This document shows, piece after piece, positions 1-8,717 of a stretch of 64,000 nt of DNA. Made by a program: the position numbers and the translations under genes. Source of the DNA: Desulfovibrio inopinatus DSM 10711 (GTDB taxonomy: Bacteria; Desulfobacterota; Desulfovibrionia; Desulfovibrionales; Desulfovibrionaceae); the NCBI RefSeq assembly GCF_000429305.1, contig NZ_AUBP01000021.1:1-64000 (forward strand). Direction: 5' to 3'. The notes under the pieces were generated by a model. The model saw nothing but the letters and a program-made list of their open reading frames with translations, made no database searches and was not told the origin of the DNA. The number at the start of each line of letters is the position of its first letter. The first letter of the stretch is position 1.

Positions 1-221
1 CCCAAAATACGTCAAGAACGTGCCCGAAATGCGGACACACATCAAAAAACAACAGAAAGACTCAAGCGAACTTCGCTTGTGTTGAATGCGACTACACTGC
101 GAATTCAGATTTTGTGGGCGCTTTGAATATTTTGACGGCTGGGCAAGCCGTGTCAGCCTGTGGAGTGGGAAAGGCTCAAGCGCCCACGTTGAAGCAGGAA
201 CCCGCCAAAAGAGCCGTTTAA
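1..221 (+). CDS. tnpB: TnpB (IS200/IS605-type RNA-guided nuclease), C-terminal fragment cut by window edge
   Basis: Reading from base 3 gives 72 codons to a TAA at 219-221, with no start in the window. The peptide has the TnpB zinc ribbon: CPKCG at about residues 7-11, then CVECDY, followed by the conserved tail Asp and the ALNIL motif (D-F-V-G-A-L-N-I-L) that carries the last catalytic acidic residue of the RuvC-like domain. TnpB is the accessory protein of IS200/IS605 elements and, by family knowledge, an RNA-guided DNA nuclease. Only the last fifth of a usual protein of about 400 residues is present, so integrity of the rest cannot be judged. The element's right end follows directly. Confidence 0.85.
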   Translation, partial: QNTSRTCPKCGHTSKNNRKTQANFACVECDYTANSDFVGALNILTAGQAVSACGVGKAQAPTLKQEPAKRAV

Positions 222-287
222 CGACTCTGTTTGGAATCCTCGGCCTTCAGGCCGGGGAGGATGTCAACGCGAGATTGTCCCTGACAA
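120..287 (+). ncRNA. Candidate TnpB omega RNA (reRNA): tnpB 3' end, RE hairpin and flanking guide
   Basis: In characterised IS200/IS605 elements the guide RNA of TnpB is transcribed in the sense of tnpB. It covers the gene's 3' end and the RE, and ends in about 16-20 nt of flanking DNA that act as guide. The same arrangement is present here. If the RE ends at 267, the guide would be about 268-287, which lies in the intergenic DNA just downstream of the DUF1566 gene. The 5' boundary is arbitrary and expression is not shown by sequence. Confidence 0.35.
236..267 (+). mobile_element. Right end (RE) of IS200/IS605-type element with subterminal hairpin
   Basis: Bases 238-245 and 250-257 form an 8-bp stem (one G-U pair) around a TTCA loop. 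It is followed by GGATGTCAA, a typical ending of IS605/IS1341-like right ends. The hairpin lies 16 bases after the tnpB stop, the expected layout. The exact cleavage point, about base 267, is inferred. The left end is outside the window. Confidence 0.7.
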
Positions 288-296
288 ACGCGTGTA

Positions 297-1583
297 TTAC
301 TGAAGCAGAATGAAGAGTGCGGCCAACATGGAGGCTGTCAAATCCGATGAAGGTTTTTCGATAGATGTCATTACTGTGCGTACAGGGCGAGCATAATTGA
401 AAATTCGAATGACATCACCTTGTGGACCAAATCCCGTTGGGTAATCGTCGGGGTTTCCGTTCTTGGGATCGCTTCGTTGTGCCCCGGCACCATGGACGTC
501 AAGTAATTGTACTTCTTGAGTTATCGGATTGGTCATGAAGCCAAGACAGCGTCCGAAACAGAGGTATGCCCCTCGTATCCCCACGATTGGACCATCCATG
601 TGTGTGGTGGATGTCCAATAATATCCAAAGTCGCGTTGCCCACCTTCATTAACGATTGCCGTGGATTCGAAGATTGGATCAATAGCGGCCGAGTCTGTCG
701 TATCCGGAGAGCGCGTATAGTCGACAAGGCTTTGCAGTTCTTTGGCATTCGGTAATCGCCAATCATCATATCCGGCGTACGCAAGCCCTTCGGCAAACGC
801 GAGTGCATCTTCCCAGTTGACGGCACCGTTTGTTTCCGGTCCGATTTCAAATGCACCGGAATCTTGTTGCAACCACATCAGGCCGGTGGTTGTGTCGGTG
901 ATCGTCCCATCGCCATTATCAACAAAGGCATTGACTCCCCAGCCCGTCGAACCACGGACAAATAAGACTTCATTGGTTTTGTTTGTGGGATATCCTTTGA
1001 TACGACCATCGGCAAAATTGACGCCGAATGCTGTGTCACCGCCACCCATTGTTGTGGAGACGTAGTGGGTACTTGACCAGTATTGCGCATCGATAAGGCG
1101 TTCGCCCTGGGTCGTATCTCCATAGGAGAAATTGAAATATTGTGTATTGATAAAAGGCGTGGAGTTTGTTTCGTTTTGCTGTACATGCCCGCGGAAATCA
1201 ATCAACGAATAGAGTTCTTTGATGGTAGGGAGACGCCAGTCTTCATAGTTGGCCAACGTGTACGTGTCGGCCGCTGCAAGGGCTTCACTCCATGTCATTT
1301 GCTCCGGGGTTTGCTGCCACATCAGTCCGGTCACGAGGTCCGTCACTGTTCCATCTCCGTTATCGAGATATCGCATGGCTGCGGAATCGTACTGTGCATC
1401 TTGCCCATAAAAGGACTGTTTCGGTTCTGGACAAAGAATTTCAGCATTGGTGTCGTAACATGCATTTTGTCCTGTATCGACAAATTCAGCGCGGAGGGGG
1501 GAGGCAAGACAAAGCACGATGAATGCAAAGAGCAACCCTCTCCCAATATGTCGTGGGGATGGAAAAACCGACAGACGTGTCAT
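297..1583 (-). CDS. Exported protein with two DUF1566 (Lcl C-terminal-like) domains
   Basis: This 428-residue protein starts at an ATG preceded by GAGGAGA and has a signal peptide (residues 1-32, ending SPLRA). Two copies of the DUF1566 domain follow. Each opens with DNGDGT[VI]TD and TGLMW, at about residues 73-90 and again near 220-237, and each contains the DWRLP motif followed by a K-E-L segment. DUF1566 resembles the C-terminal fold of Legionella collagen-like protein and is common in secreted proteins of sulfate reducers; its biochemical role is unknown. The protein ends in a short hydrophobic tail closing with FILLQ, similar to the tail of the subtilase at 49088-51043. The IS right end lies 30 bp beyond its stop, so the insertion did not truncate it. 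It appears monocistronic. Confidence 0.85.
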   Translation of the reverse strand: MTRLSVFPSPRHIGRGLLFAFIVLCLASPLRAEFVDTGQNACYDTNAEILCPEPKQSFYGQDAQYDSAAMRYLDNGDGTVTDLVTGLMWQQTPEQMTWSEALAAADTYTLANYEDWRLPTIKELYSLIDFRGHVQQNETNSTPFINTQYFNFSYGDTTQGERLIDAQYWSSTHYVSTTMGGGDTAFGVNFADGRIKGYPTNKTNEVLFVRGSTGWGVNAFVDNGDGTITDTTTGLMWLQQDSGAFEIGPETNGAVNWEDALAFAEGLAYAGYDDWRLPNAKELQSLVDYTRSPDTTDSAAIDPIFESTAIVNEGGQRDFGYYWTSTTHMDGPIVGIRGAYLCFGRCLGFMTNPITQEVQLLDVHGAGAQRSDPKNGNPDDYPTGFGPQGDVIRIFNYARPVRTVMTSIEKPSSDLTASMLAALFILLQ

Positions 1584-1635
1584 GGCAATCTCCTCGTCTT
1601 TTGGAATTCTGCGTATTAGCGCAGAGGAGTGCGAT

Positions 1636-1680
1636 CGTTTTTACCTGGTTTGAATATATAAACGTGGCACGGTAAAAACG
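1636..1680. repeat. Perfect 10-bp inverted repeat, possible terminator or operator
   Basis: CGTTTTTACC at 1636-1645 is exactly mirrored at 1671-1680, with a 25-base AT-rich centre. It lies between the end of ftsX and the start of the DUF1566 gene, both on the minus strand. It could be the ftsEX terminator or part of the DUF1566 promoter; the sequence alone does not decide. Confidence 0.35.
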
Positions 1681-1768
1681 GTTGACATGCATCGTCCAAC
1701 TTGGGCTCGTGCAAAGACAAAGTGAGTTGTTTCAGGTTGTTGTGTCTGGACTAGAGCGAACAGAGGCC

Positions 1769-2632
1769 CTATCGACGCACGGCGACGTAACTGCTGAGTA
1801 ATGCGACAGCCGTCATCAGCCCGACCATGATGGCCGCATGTGGTAAGGGAATGAAGTCGATGCGTATCCACAGTGGGGGGATATACAGCATATCCTGGAC
1901 AGCATGTTGAAGAATTTTGAGAAGGATTAACGCCAAGCTCCCGCCGATAAATCCGAGCACAGCTCCCCCGGCGAGCAAGGGGAGTTGAATGAAGAAATCA
2001 CGGGCACCGATTAAATGTAAAATTTCCACTTCGTCTGCCCGGCTTACCAGGGAGAGGCGGACTGTGTTTCCGACGACAAGGGCGGTCAACAAAACGAGAA
2101 AGCCGATAAGCGGCATAATGATCGTCTGACTGATCCCCATGAGAGAATTCGCCAGGTCGAGCTGCATGGGATTGAAGCGGACGGTCTCCACGCCTGGAAG
2201 AGATTTGAGCTTTTCATACATGCCCCGGCTCCACTCGCGGCTACTTTCTCCAATCTTGAAATTAAGCAATGCCGTTGGGGGCAGTGGGGATTTATCGCCT
2301 ATCCAGCCTTCCTTCAATTTTTCGCCAAGGCTCTCTTCAAGCGTTTCAAATGCCGCTTCCGGTGTAAACGTAATGACATCGACGATATTATCGTATTGCC
2401 GCATGGCTGCCCATTGATCAAGTACGGTTTCCATTGAGGCATCGGTCTTCCAGTAAACTTGAAATTGCGTCGTCCCCTGATCTTTGATGAGCTTGGCATC
2501 AAGATTATACAGAAACAGAACAAACAAACCGGAGAGAAATGCCGTCAAGGTCACTGCTGCCAGCGTCAAAAGCTGCGGCCAGGGATGTCGTACCATTTGC
2601 CGCACACATTGTCCCAACAGGTATCCGATCAT
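1769..2632 (-). CDS. ftsX: Cell division protein FtsX
   Basis: This 287-residue protein is the membrane partner of FtsE in the divisome-linked ABC-type complex that activates murein hydrolases. It shows the FtsX plan: a cytoplasmic N-terminus, a first membrane segment (about residues 22-44), a periplasmic loop of about 110 residues, then three further membrane segments near residues 165-285 with the conserved stretch VSRADEVEILHLIGA after the second. The start at 2632 was chosen because its ATG overlaps the ftsE stop (ATGA), which indicates translational coupling; an in-frame upstream start would lie inside ftsE. Its usual enzyme partner, an EnvC-like M23 protein, is not adjacent, but an M23 peptidase is encoded at 18978-19892. 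Confidence 0.93.
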   Translation of the reverse strand: MIGYLLGQCVRQMVRHPWPQLLTLAAVTLTAFLSGLFVLFLYNLDAKLIKDQGTTQFQVYWKTDASMETVLDQWAAMRQYDNIVDVITFTPEAAFETLEESLGEKLKEGWIGDKSPLPPTALLNFKIGESSREWSRGMYEKLKSLPGVETVRFNPMQLDLANSLMGISQTIIMPLIGFLVLLTALVVGNTVRLSLVSRADEVEILHLIGARDFFIQLPLLAGGAVLGFIGGSLALILLKILQHAVQDMLYIPPLWIRIDFIPLPHAAIMVGLMTAVALLSSYVAVRR

Positions 2633-3324
2633 GCGTGCCTCCGGTCGTTGGGTTCCCATGACGTGGGGGGCAACTGTTCGATTGATCCACCTTCCAACCG
2701 GTAAACCGTGGCTTCGGGAATAAAGTGGACAAGCTCGCTGTTGTGGGTGGCCATGACAATGGTCGTGCCGTGGGCGTAAAATTGTTTGAAGACATTCATA
2801 AGACGCAAGCCAAGGGTACGGTCGAGGTTGCCTGTCGGTTCATCGGCAAGAATCATTTTGGGGCCAACAACAACAGCACGCGCAACGGCAACGCGTTGTT
2901 GCTCTCCGCCGGACAGTTCCCGACAGGTAATATGTGCGAGTTCTGTTAGTTGAAGGGCGGCGAGAACGGCTCGAACGCGGCGCTCAAGTTTCGGCCGGGG
3001 GGTAGCCCGAACACGTAATGCAATGGCAACATTTTCCCACACCGTTTCGTCACCCAAAATTTTGAAGTCCTGGAAGACAACGCTGACTTCACGGCGCAAT
3101 AAGGCAAGGCGGCGTCTGGGGATGCGGACAAGGTTGAACCCGGCGACGGCAACTTGACCTTGTTGCACTGGCAACGCGCCATGCAGGACACGCAAGAGAG
3201 ATGTTTTCCCCGCCCCTGATGGTCCCGTTAAAAAAACAAATTCGCCTTTGGCGACATCAAGGGAGACGTTTTTCAACGCCCATCGTGTTCCGAAGCGGTG
3301 AGATAAATGCTGTATATGTACCAT
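2629..3324 (-). CDS. ftsE: Cell division ATP-binding protein FtsE
   Basis: This 231-residue ABC ATPase has all expected motifs: Walker [10 protein letters not shown] near residue 36, signature LSGGEQQR, Walker [12 protein letters not shown] and the H-loop ATHN. FtsE pairs with FtsX at the inner membrane and uses ATP to control peptidoglycan hydrolases during division. It is the first gene of a two-gene operon with ftsX (4-base overlap). Length and motif spacing are normal for the family. No strong Shine-Dalgarno is visible before the ATG, and the upstream 140 bases separate it from the glycosyltransferase at 3469. Confidence 0.95.
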   Translation of the reverse strand: MVHIQHLSHRFGTRWALKNVSLDVAKGEFVFLTGPSGAGKTSLLRVLHGALPVQQGQVAVAGFNLVRIPRRRLALLRREVSVVFQDFKILGDETVWENVAIALRVRATPRPKLERRVRAVLAALQLTELAHITCRELSGGEQQRVAVARAVVVGPKMILADEPTGNLDRTLGLRLMNVFKQFYAHGTTIVMATHNSELVHFIPEATVYRLEGGSIEQLPPTSWEPNDRRHA

Positions 3325-3468
3325 GCTGATTTACAAAAATATGAGATTACAATTCACCTACTCATCACACGTTAGCCCATTTTATCGGTGATGTCTTGGG
3401 CTTGACTGTGGTTGGTGAAAAAACGGGACTGGAAAAACTAAAGCGATTTCAGCGTACTTTGTTGGTGT

Positions 3469-5094
3469 TTATTGCGTTGTTTCGATGTGTTGATTCATCG
3501 ACGTGACTCCGACGCCGTCAAGTCGAGCAAGTATTTCGATATCGCCCAATGTCAATGGCGTCAATTCGAGGTCTCGCGGATTGCGTAACGGAGCGGAGTT
3601 ATCAAGAGGGATACCGAGTGTCAGATAACACACTCCATTTTCGAGATCACGACGAATGATTTCGCGGGGGATGGTTTGACCAAAGTGATGGATGCGTCCG
3701 CTCCACACATCATACGTATAGACACCAGGATACCGGGCGCGGAGTGCGTCACCATGCCGGAACCCAGCGTAGCGATCCCCGAAGGAAAGACTGTACGCCG
3801 GCAGCGAAGATTGAAAATAGCCGATGAGTCGACATCCAGCCAGCGATGGATCGGTACGCAGGCGGTCGAGAATGTGTTGACTTTGCGCGATATAGGATGT
3901 GGGCCAATGCCGTGACCAATTGATGGTACGCCAACCGGCGAAGACAAGGAGTACAGCAATACCGACGGCAACCCCCATACGAAGACGGGGTTGACGCGGA
4001 ATATCGGTAAAGAAGATGACGGCGAATCCCGTTCCTATGCTCAATAAAACCATGGAAGGAACAAGGTAGTGGCCTGAAGGTTGTTTGGCCGTCACGATAA
4101 GCTGGGCGAGACAGCCCCCAATAATGAGCCAAATCGCTGTTCTGGCAGACGCCCATTGCGCTATTGGTCGCACTCGGGAGGCAATGCCGGCAGCTGGTAA
4201 AATAATAAAGAGGAGCAAGAAAAATACCGGCAAGTGAAATCGTAAAACCGCAAGATTCGAGAAGGCCGTTGCGATATCGATAGAGCCTGTAGCGCCTTGT
4301 CCGTATCGTCCTGTATGCGTCAAGATGGAGACGATCCAGGCGAACATTTCGGGGATTTTATGCCAAATGGGGATTGTAAAGAGGAGGAACGAGGTCAGAC
4401 AGAGGAGATAACACAGGACAAGACGTTTGGGCCGTCGAAAAAGTACAGGCAAGAGAAGAAAAGGGAAAAAAGTCAGTTTCACGGCCAGCCCGAAACCGAG
4501 CCCAATCCCGGTTGCCACGGCAGCTTTTGTAAATACGCTCTGTGTGTCGTCAGGTCGCGGAAAAAAAGCCGGCATCATCACGGTCAAGACACAGAAACCG
4601 GCAGTGACAAGCAAAGGTTCCGGGGAGACATTGGTCATTGCCATGAGAATCATAGTAAAAATCAATGGTGACGTACACATCGCCATAGCGGCACCGAAAC
4701 GTTCGCTCCGTTTGTAAAAACGCCAGCTTGCTCCAAAAATCGAGAGTGATGCGGCTGCAACAAGAATCATATTGACGGTGCCAAGAATACGCTGAGGATT
4801 GTCGGCGACCACATCGAATGGGCTTTGGCAGAGAGCAAACAAACAATCGAATTCACGAAGAATTGCAATCACGACAGCCACAAGCATCTGAAGCGGGGTG
4901 CCAGGATGGTCTACGTGCGCGGGGGAGACTCCTTCAAGGAGATTGAGCCCGTTGAAAAGATACGCAAAGGCAGGATCAAAATTGAGCAAAAAGTGATAAT
5001 CGCCGCGCATTGCGCTTAAGGCCAATGATACCGCGGCGAAGACCATAATAGGAACGGCGAGCAGAAGTGGCCGTTTCAATGTCGAATTTGTCAT
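3469..5094 (-). CDS. Polytopic membrane glycosyltransferase-like protein (GT-C / GT39-like)
   Basis: The protein of about 541 residues has ten or so hydrophobic segments and a soluble C-terminal part of about 150 residues. Near the N-terminus, after the first membrane segment, are two acidic motifs (residues near F-D-P-A and H-V-D-H-P-G-T-P) in the position of the catalytic loop of GT-C enzymes. Such enzymes move sugars from lipid-linked donors to proteins or envelope lipids in the periplasm. The family call rests on topology and these motifs only, and the substrate is unknown. The start is uncertain: ATGs at 5139 and 5121 are in frame but overlap the lipoprotein gene, while 5094 lies just after its stop. 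It is the last gene of a run with the FUSC and lipoprotein genes. Confidence 0.6.
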   Translation of the reverse strand: MTNSTLKRPLLLAVPIMVFAAVSLALSAMRGDYHFLLNFDPAFAYLFNGLNLLEGVSPAHVDHPGTPLQMLVAVVIAILREFDCLFALCQSPFDVVADNPQRILGTVNMILVAAASLSIFGASWRFYKRSERFGAAMAMCTSPLIFTMILMAMTNVSPEPLLVTAGFCVLTVMMPAFFPRPDDTQSVFTKAAVATGIGLGFGLAVKLTFFPFLLLPVLFRRPKRLVLCYLLCLTSFLLFTIPIWHKIPEMFAWIVSILTHTGRYGQGATGSIDIATAFSNLAVLRFHLPVFFLLLFIILPAAGIASRVRPIAQWASARTAIWLIIGGCLAQLIVTAKQPSGHYLVPSMVLLSIGTGFAVIFFTDIPRQPRLRMGVAVGIAVLLVFAGWRTINWSRHWPTSYIAQSQHILDRLRTDPSLAGCRLIGYFQSSLPAYSLSFGDRYAGFRHGDALRARYPGVYTYDVWSGRIHHFGQTIPREIIRRDLENGVCYLTLGIPLDNSAPLRNPRDLELTPLTLGDIEILARLDGVGVTSMNQHIETTQ

Positions 5095-5105
5095 AGGTGA
5101 ATGGC

Positions 5106-5414
5106 TTATTTTCTGACCCATCCTCGGCTCTTCAAACATCGTTGCAACAGCATTTCTCTACTGGCGCCGGTTTCCCAGTTATTCATAACATTGATGACCC
5201 GTGATTCCGGTACAGGATCACGATTTGTCCAGTCCACCGATGTTGGGACACCACGTGTTTGGTTGATAAATCCCGTACATATTTTTTTATCAAGCGTGAG
5301 CCGGCTTTGCATTTTTTGCGGGTCTTCGGCAAAGGCCGGGTTATACCACTTCGTGCATCCCGTGATCGTTATCAGCAACAAGAGGAACGTTGTCCAGAGT
5401 GCAATTCGCTTCAC
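5106..5414 (-). CDS. Small hypothetical lipoprotein
   Basis: This 102-residue protein starts with GTG and overlaps the stop of the FUSC gene (GTGTGA junction), so it is probably translated by coupling. The N-terminus is a lipoprotein signal peptide: two basic residues, a hydrophobic core, and the lipobox I-T-G-C with Cys at about residue 20. The mature part is short, charged and contains two further cysteines (near K-I-C-T and L-Q-R-C-L) that might pair. No family is recognised. Its place between a FUSC transporter and a membrane glycosyltransferase suggests an envelope role, but no function can be assigned. Confidence 0.65.
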   Translation of the reverse strand: MKRIALWTTFLLLLITITGCTKWYNPAFAEDPQKMQSRLTLDKKICTGFINQTRGVPTSVDWTNRDPVPESRVINVMNNWETGASREMLLQRCLKSRGWVRK

Positions 5415-6631
5415 ACGCGTTGTCCTTTCGGTTGATGGTCATTTGTTTCGCGGTTGGTTGTGCCATCTTGCTTGGTTCGGCGCAAGGACTTGTGTTGAAG
5501 GCGAGCTGACCAGCTACAGGAGGCGTTACGTTGTGTGGAACGGCCTTCCAGCGTTCCTGTCCGTAACGCCAGCGAGGACACTTCACGAGCCGTTTCTTGA
5601 ACCGCATGTAAAAAGGAGAAGAACTGCAGCACTTCATTGCGTGAAAACGTGGCAAAGACGCGTTCACTGCGCATGCTGTCCAATCGAGTGTCCATGGCCT
5701 GCATGGCGGCAATGAGTCGGTCGCTATCCGGTGCACATTGGGACTTGTCGAGACAGTCGGCAAGTTGTCGCATCTCATCGGAAACTGTACCAGCCATTTG
5801 TGAGAGTTCATCGACGAGTTCAACATGGGGTTGATCCGGTTCAATGGCGTGAACAGCATGATCCATGGTCAATATACTCTCATAAATGCGATCTTGGGCA
5901 CGAAGAAACGAGGAAAAAATTTCGGCTTCACGATCATATCCCGGTTCTCGTCGGGCTTCAGCCAACAAATCGTAATTCTTCATCATGGAACGCACAACTT
6001 CGTCTTTGAGGTGGAAGAGCTCTCCGGGACGATAGAGTTCCATTTGTCGAAATTCACAGAGGAGATCGAAGAGTTGCGCGCTTTTTCTCAGCGTATGAGC
6101 AATGCCGGGACGAAGCAAGGTCCGTGCTTTTGCTGGAAAAACAAAGAAGGACACGATCAATGCTGTAGCGATGCCGAGGGATATTTCAATAAAGCGCATC
6201 AGTGCGAGATAGAGAGGGTGTTGATTGGCGTTGTCGGAGACAAAGAGAATGATGACCGCAGTCAACGCGGCAACACGGACGCTATCGCGCAGAAGAGTGA
6301 CATTAGAGCAAATAAGCATGGTGATCAGCATGGATACAAAGAGCGGCCAGCCGCCATGCCCGAGAAACAGGGCGCATGCCGCTCCGACCGTTGCCCCAAC
6401 GGTTGTGCCCAGAAATCGTATCCAACCCGCTTTGAGTGAGCCTCCAACATTGGATTGCATAACAATGATTGCCGTCAAAATGGCCCAATACCCCTGGTCA
6501 AGATGGAGTCCTTGGGTCACGAACCACGTAAAGAGCCCCGCTACGGCGGTTTTGACGGCATGATGCCAGTGCATTGTGCGAAAAAAGCGGGAGAGAGACA
6601 TCATAAAACGGGTATTCGATATGTACGTCAT
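5411..6631 (-). CDS. FUSC / aromatic acid exporter family membrane protein
   Basis: This protein of about 406 residues has an N-terminal half of six hydrophobic segments typical of FUSC-family proteins (fusaric acid resistance, DUF939/ArAE type). They include the QGYWAILTAIIVMQ segment, close to the family's conserved first-helix region. A soluble helical cytoplasmic half follows. Members export aromatic carboxylates or related toxic acids. The start at 6631 (MTYIS) has an upstream GAGGA about 13 bases away; longer in-frame starts add an unlikely leader. The gene is divergent from gadB with a shared 170-base promoter region, and its stop overlaps the start of the lipoprotein gene. Pairing with an acid-stress decarboxylase could mean co-regulation, which is inference. 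Confidence 0.75.
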   Translation of the reverse strand: MTYISNTRFMMSLSRFFRTMHWHHAVKTAVAGLFTWFVTQGLHLDQGYWAILTAIIVMQSNVGGSLKAGWIRFLGTTVGATVGAACALFLGHGGWPLFVSMLITMLICSNVTLLRDSVRVAALTAVIILFVSDNANQHPLYLALMRFIEISLGIATALIVSFFVFPAKARTLLRPGIAHTLRKSAQLFDLLCEFRQMELYRPGELFHLKDEVVRSMMKNYDLLAEARREPGYDREAEIFSSFLRAQDRIYESILTMDHAVHAIEPDQPHVELVDELSQMAGTVSDEMRQLADCLDKSQCAPDSDRLIAAMQAMDTRLDSMRSERVFATFSRNEVLQFFSFLHAVQETAREVSSLALRTGTLEGRSTQRNASCSWSARLQHKSLRRTKQDGTTNRETNDHQPKGQRV

Positions 6632-6804
6632 CGATATTTCATTATCCTCGTTCAATTTGATCTGAGAGCACAAAAAAGTGCCGATTTCTTGACATTCCAG
6701 TGTACGCCTGACAAGCACAATTGGCAGAGTCCGATTTTTCTTCATTGACTTGCTTCCTCACGCACGCCGGTCGGTTTGCCGACCCTAAACCAAGGAGCAC
6801 CAGC

Positions 6805-8208
6805 ATGATTCATAAAAAAATCAAGAAAGATGATCTTGTTTCGGGGAAAGATATTCTTCAACCTACGTATGCTCGCCGCGGCTTAAGTCGTCCAGTTCCC
6901 AAGTATGAGATTCCGGACGATGAGATGGCGGCGACGACTGCCTATAACATCGTTCATGATGAACTCATGCTTGATGGCAATTCCAGACTCAATCTCGCCA
7001 CATTCGTCACCACCTGGATGGAACCGGAAGCCCGAGCGCTCATGTCTGAAACGTTCGACAAAAACATGATCGACAAAGACGAATATCCGCAAACCGCGGA
7101 ACTCGAAATGCGGTGCGTCAATATGCTTTCCCGGCTTTGGAATGCGCCGGAAGAGCATGAAGGGTGCGGCTGCTCCACTATTGGTTCCAGTGAAGCCGCC
7201 ATGCTGGGGGGCATGGCTCTCAAGTGGAAATGGCGGGAACGTATGCGCGCACAGGGCAAGCCGACGGATAAACCCAACCTTGTTCTCGGTATCGATGTTC
7301 AAGTCTGCTGGGAGAAGTTTTGCCGCTACTGGGAAATTGAACCGCGTCTCATTCCCATGGATGGCGATCGCTACATGATCGATCCTGAAGATGTCGTCAA
7401 GATGTGCGATGAAAATACTATCGGGGTCATTGCCATCATGGGGACGACCTTTACCGGGCAATATGAACCCGTTGAAGCCATTGACGCCGCTTTGGAGGAA
7501 CTCAACGCCAAAACCGGTTGGGAAATCCCCATTCATGTCGATGCCGCCAGCGGTGGTTTTATTGCGCCATTTATTCAGCCTGATTTGAAATGGGACTTTC
7601 GTCTCAAATGGGTTAAATCCATCAATACATCCGGGCATAAGTATGGTTTGGTATATCCTGGTGTGGGCTGGGTAATCTGGCGAGATTGGAAGGAACTTCC
7701 CGAAGACCTCGTTTTCAAGGTCAATTACCTTGGTGGGGAAATGCCGACATTTGCGCTCAATTTTTCTCGACCGGGCAACCAGGTGGTGGCGCAATATTAC
7801 AACTTCCTGCGTCTTGGACGCGAAGGGTATCGCCGTATTCAGCAGGCATCTCAGGATACGGCGTTGTTTCTTTCTTCATCAATTGCGAAAATGAAGTCGT
7901 TCGAGCTTGTCTCCGATGGATCGGATATCCCTGTTTTTACTTTTAAGATCAAAGGAAATCTCGGATTCACCGTTTTTGACGTATCGGAAGCTTTGCGACA
8001 TCGCGGTTGGCTTGTTCCCGCGTACACGCTTCCACCGAACAAAGAAGATGTTGCTATTTTGCGTATTGTTGTACGTGAAGGATTCTCACGGGACATGGCA
8101 GACTTGCTGCTTGAAGATCTTGAACGCGTTGTGACAACGCTCGAAAAAGATCCTCCTCGTTCATCAAAACAACCGCAAAGTGAAGAACCGGTACGGCGCC
8201 CGTGCTAG
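6805..8208 (+). CDS. gadB: Glutamate decarboxylase (PLP-dependent)
   Basis: The product has 467 residues, almost the length of E. coli GadB (466). It has the pyridoxal-phosphate signature SGHKYG with the Schiff-base lysine near residue 276, the upstream HVDAASGGF motif whose Asp binds the cofactor ring, and the usual N-terminal Y-I-V-H-D-E-L-M-L-D-G stretch. The enzyme turns glutamate into GABA and consumes a proton, giving acid tolerance. The ATG at 6805 follows AAGGAG at 8 bases; the longer open frame to 6721 lacks a site. No GadC-type antiporter gene lies beside it, which is unusual for an acid-resistance system, so a metabolic GABA role is possible. It ends at a strong hairpin at 8245-8290. 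Confidence 0.95.
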   Translation: MIHKKIKKDDLVSGKDILQPTYARRGLSRPVPKYEIPDDEMAATTAYNIVHDELMLDGNSRLNLATFVTTWMEPEARALMSETFDKNMIDKDEYPQTAELEMRCVNMLSRLWNAPEEHEGCGCSTIGSSEAAMLGGMALKWKWRERMRAQGKPTDKPNLVLGIDVQVCWEKFCRYWEIEPRLIPMDGDRYMIDPEDVVKMCDENTIGVIAIMGTTFTGQYEPVEAIDAALEELNAKTGWEIPIHVDAASGGFIAPFIQPDLKWDFRLKWVKSINTSGHKYGLVYPGVGWVIWRDWKELPEDLVFKVNYLGGEMPTFALNFSRPGNQVVAQYYNFLRLGREGYRRIQQASQDTALFLSSSIAKMKSFELVSDGSDIPVFTFKIKGNLGFTVFDVSEALRHRGWLVPAYTLPPNKEDVAILRIVVREGFSRDMADLLLEDLERVVTTLEKDPPRSSKQPQSEEPVRRPC

Positions 8209-8244
8209 TTTTTGTCTGATCTCGCGAAAAACGTAGGGAGCATA

Positions 8245-8290
8245 CCATAACGATGGCACAACGGTCTCCACCGTTGTGCCATCGTTATGG
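8245..8290. terminator. Perfect 21-bp hairpin between convergent genes
   Basis: Bases 8245-8265 and 8270-8290 are exact inverted repeats around a CTCC loop. The hairpin lies between gadB and the oppositely oriented lipoprotein gene, so it probably ends transcripts from both sides. There is no long T-run, so termination strength is inferred from the stem. Confidence 0.75.
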
Positions 8291-8300
8291 AAGTGATTCA

Positions 8301-8624
8301 TTAGTCGTCAAGGCGGACATAGCTCAAGGGCGTTCTCTTCGATGGACGTCGGCTTTCTTCTTCATCAAGCGCGATATCAAGCTGTTCCTGCGCATCCTCA
8401 AGGACACCCTCAGCTTGTTCTATAGAGGCGTCGTCATCGGTTTGTTGAATACGTACATAACGTTTTTTGGCTTCATCGACATGTTGCTGACGGACTTTAA
8501 TCTCGTCCTGTAGCGTTTCATTGTTGAGAAACGTCAGGTTGCGTTCGTATGCGGCATATTTGGAGCACCCGACGCCGATACATACCATGATGGCAAGAAG
8601 GCTGAAAAGAATAAGTGGACGCAT
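8301..8624 (-). CDS. Small coiled-coil lipoprotein
   Basis: This 107-residue protein has a lipoprotein signal peptide with lipobox V-G-C-S (Cys at about residue 20). A highly charged helical region follows (about residues 28-90) with heptad-like spacing and many Glu, Asp, Gln and Lys residues, likely a coiled coil. No known domain is recognised. The small size and Lpp-like design suggest a periplasmic or outer-membrane-anchored structural protein. It has its own 90-base upstream gap from the cytochrome gene at 8718, and its stop lies 10 bases from the hairpin it shares with gadB. Confidence 0.7.
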   Translation of the reverse strand: MRPLILFSLLAIMVCIGVGCSKYAAYERNLTFLNNETLQDEIKVRQQHVDEAKKRYVRIQQTDDDASIEQAEGVLEDAQEQLDIALDEEESRRPSKRTPLSYVRLDD

Positions 8625-8717
8625 AATGGACCTCGTTGTGATCAGTGCCGATTGGGCATAATGTTGGCCGCTGTCTTACCTTACAGGGGGCAAGGAGGCA
8701 ACCCGCTCTCCTGCTTG

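Noticed and set aside
6883-7794. 303-codon open frame on the minus strand inside gadB
   Set aside because: It is the shadow of the GadB reading frame; it has no ribosome site or recognisable domain, and GadB itself is unambiguous.
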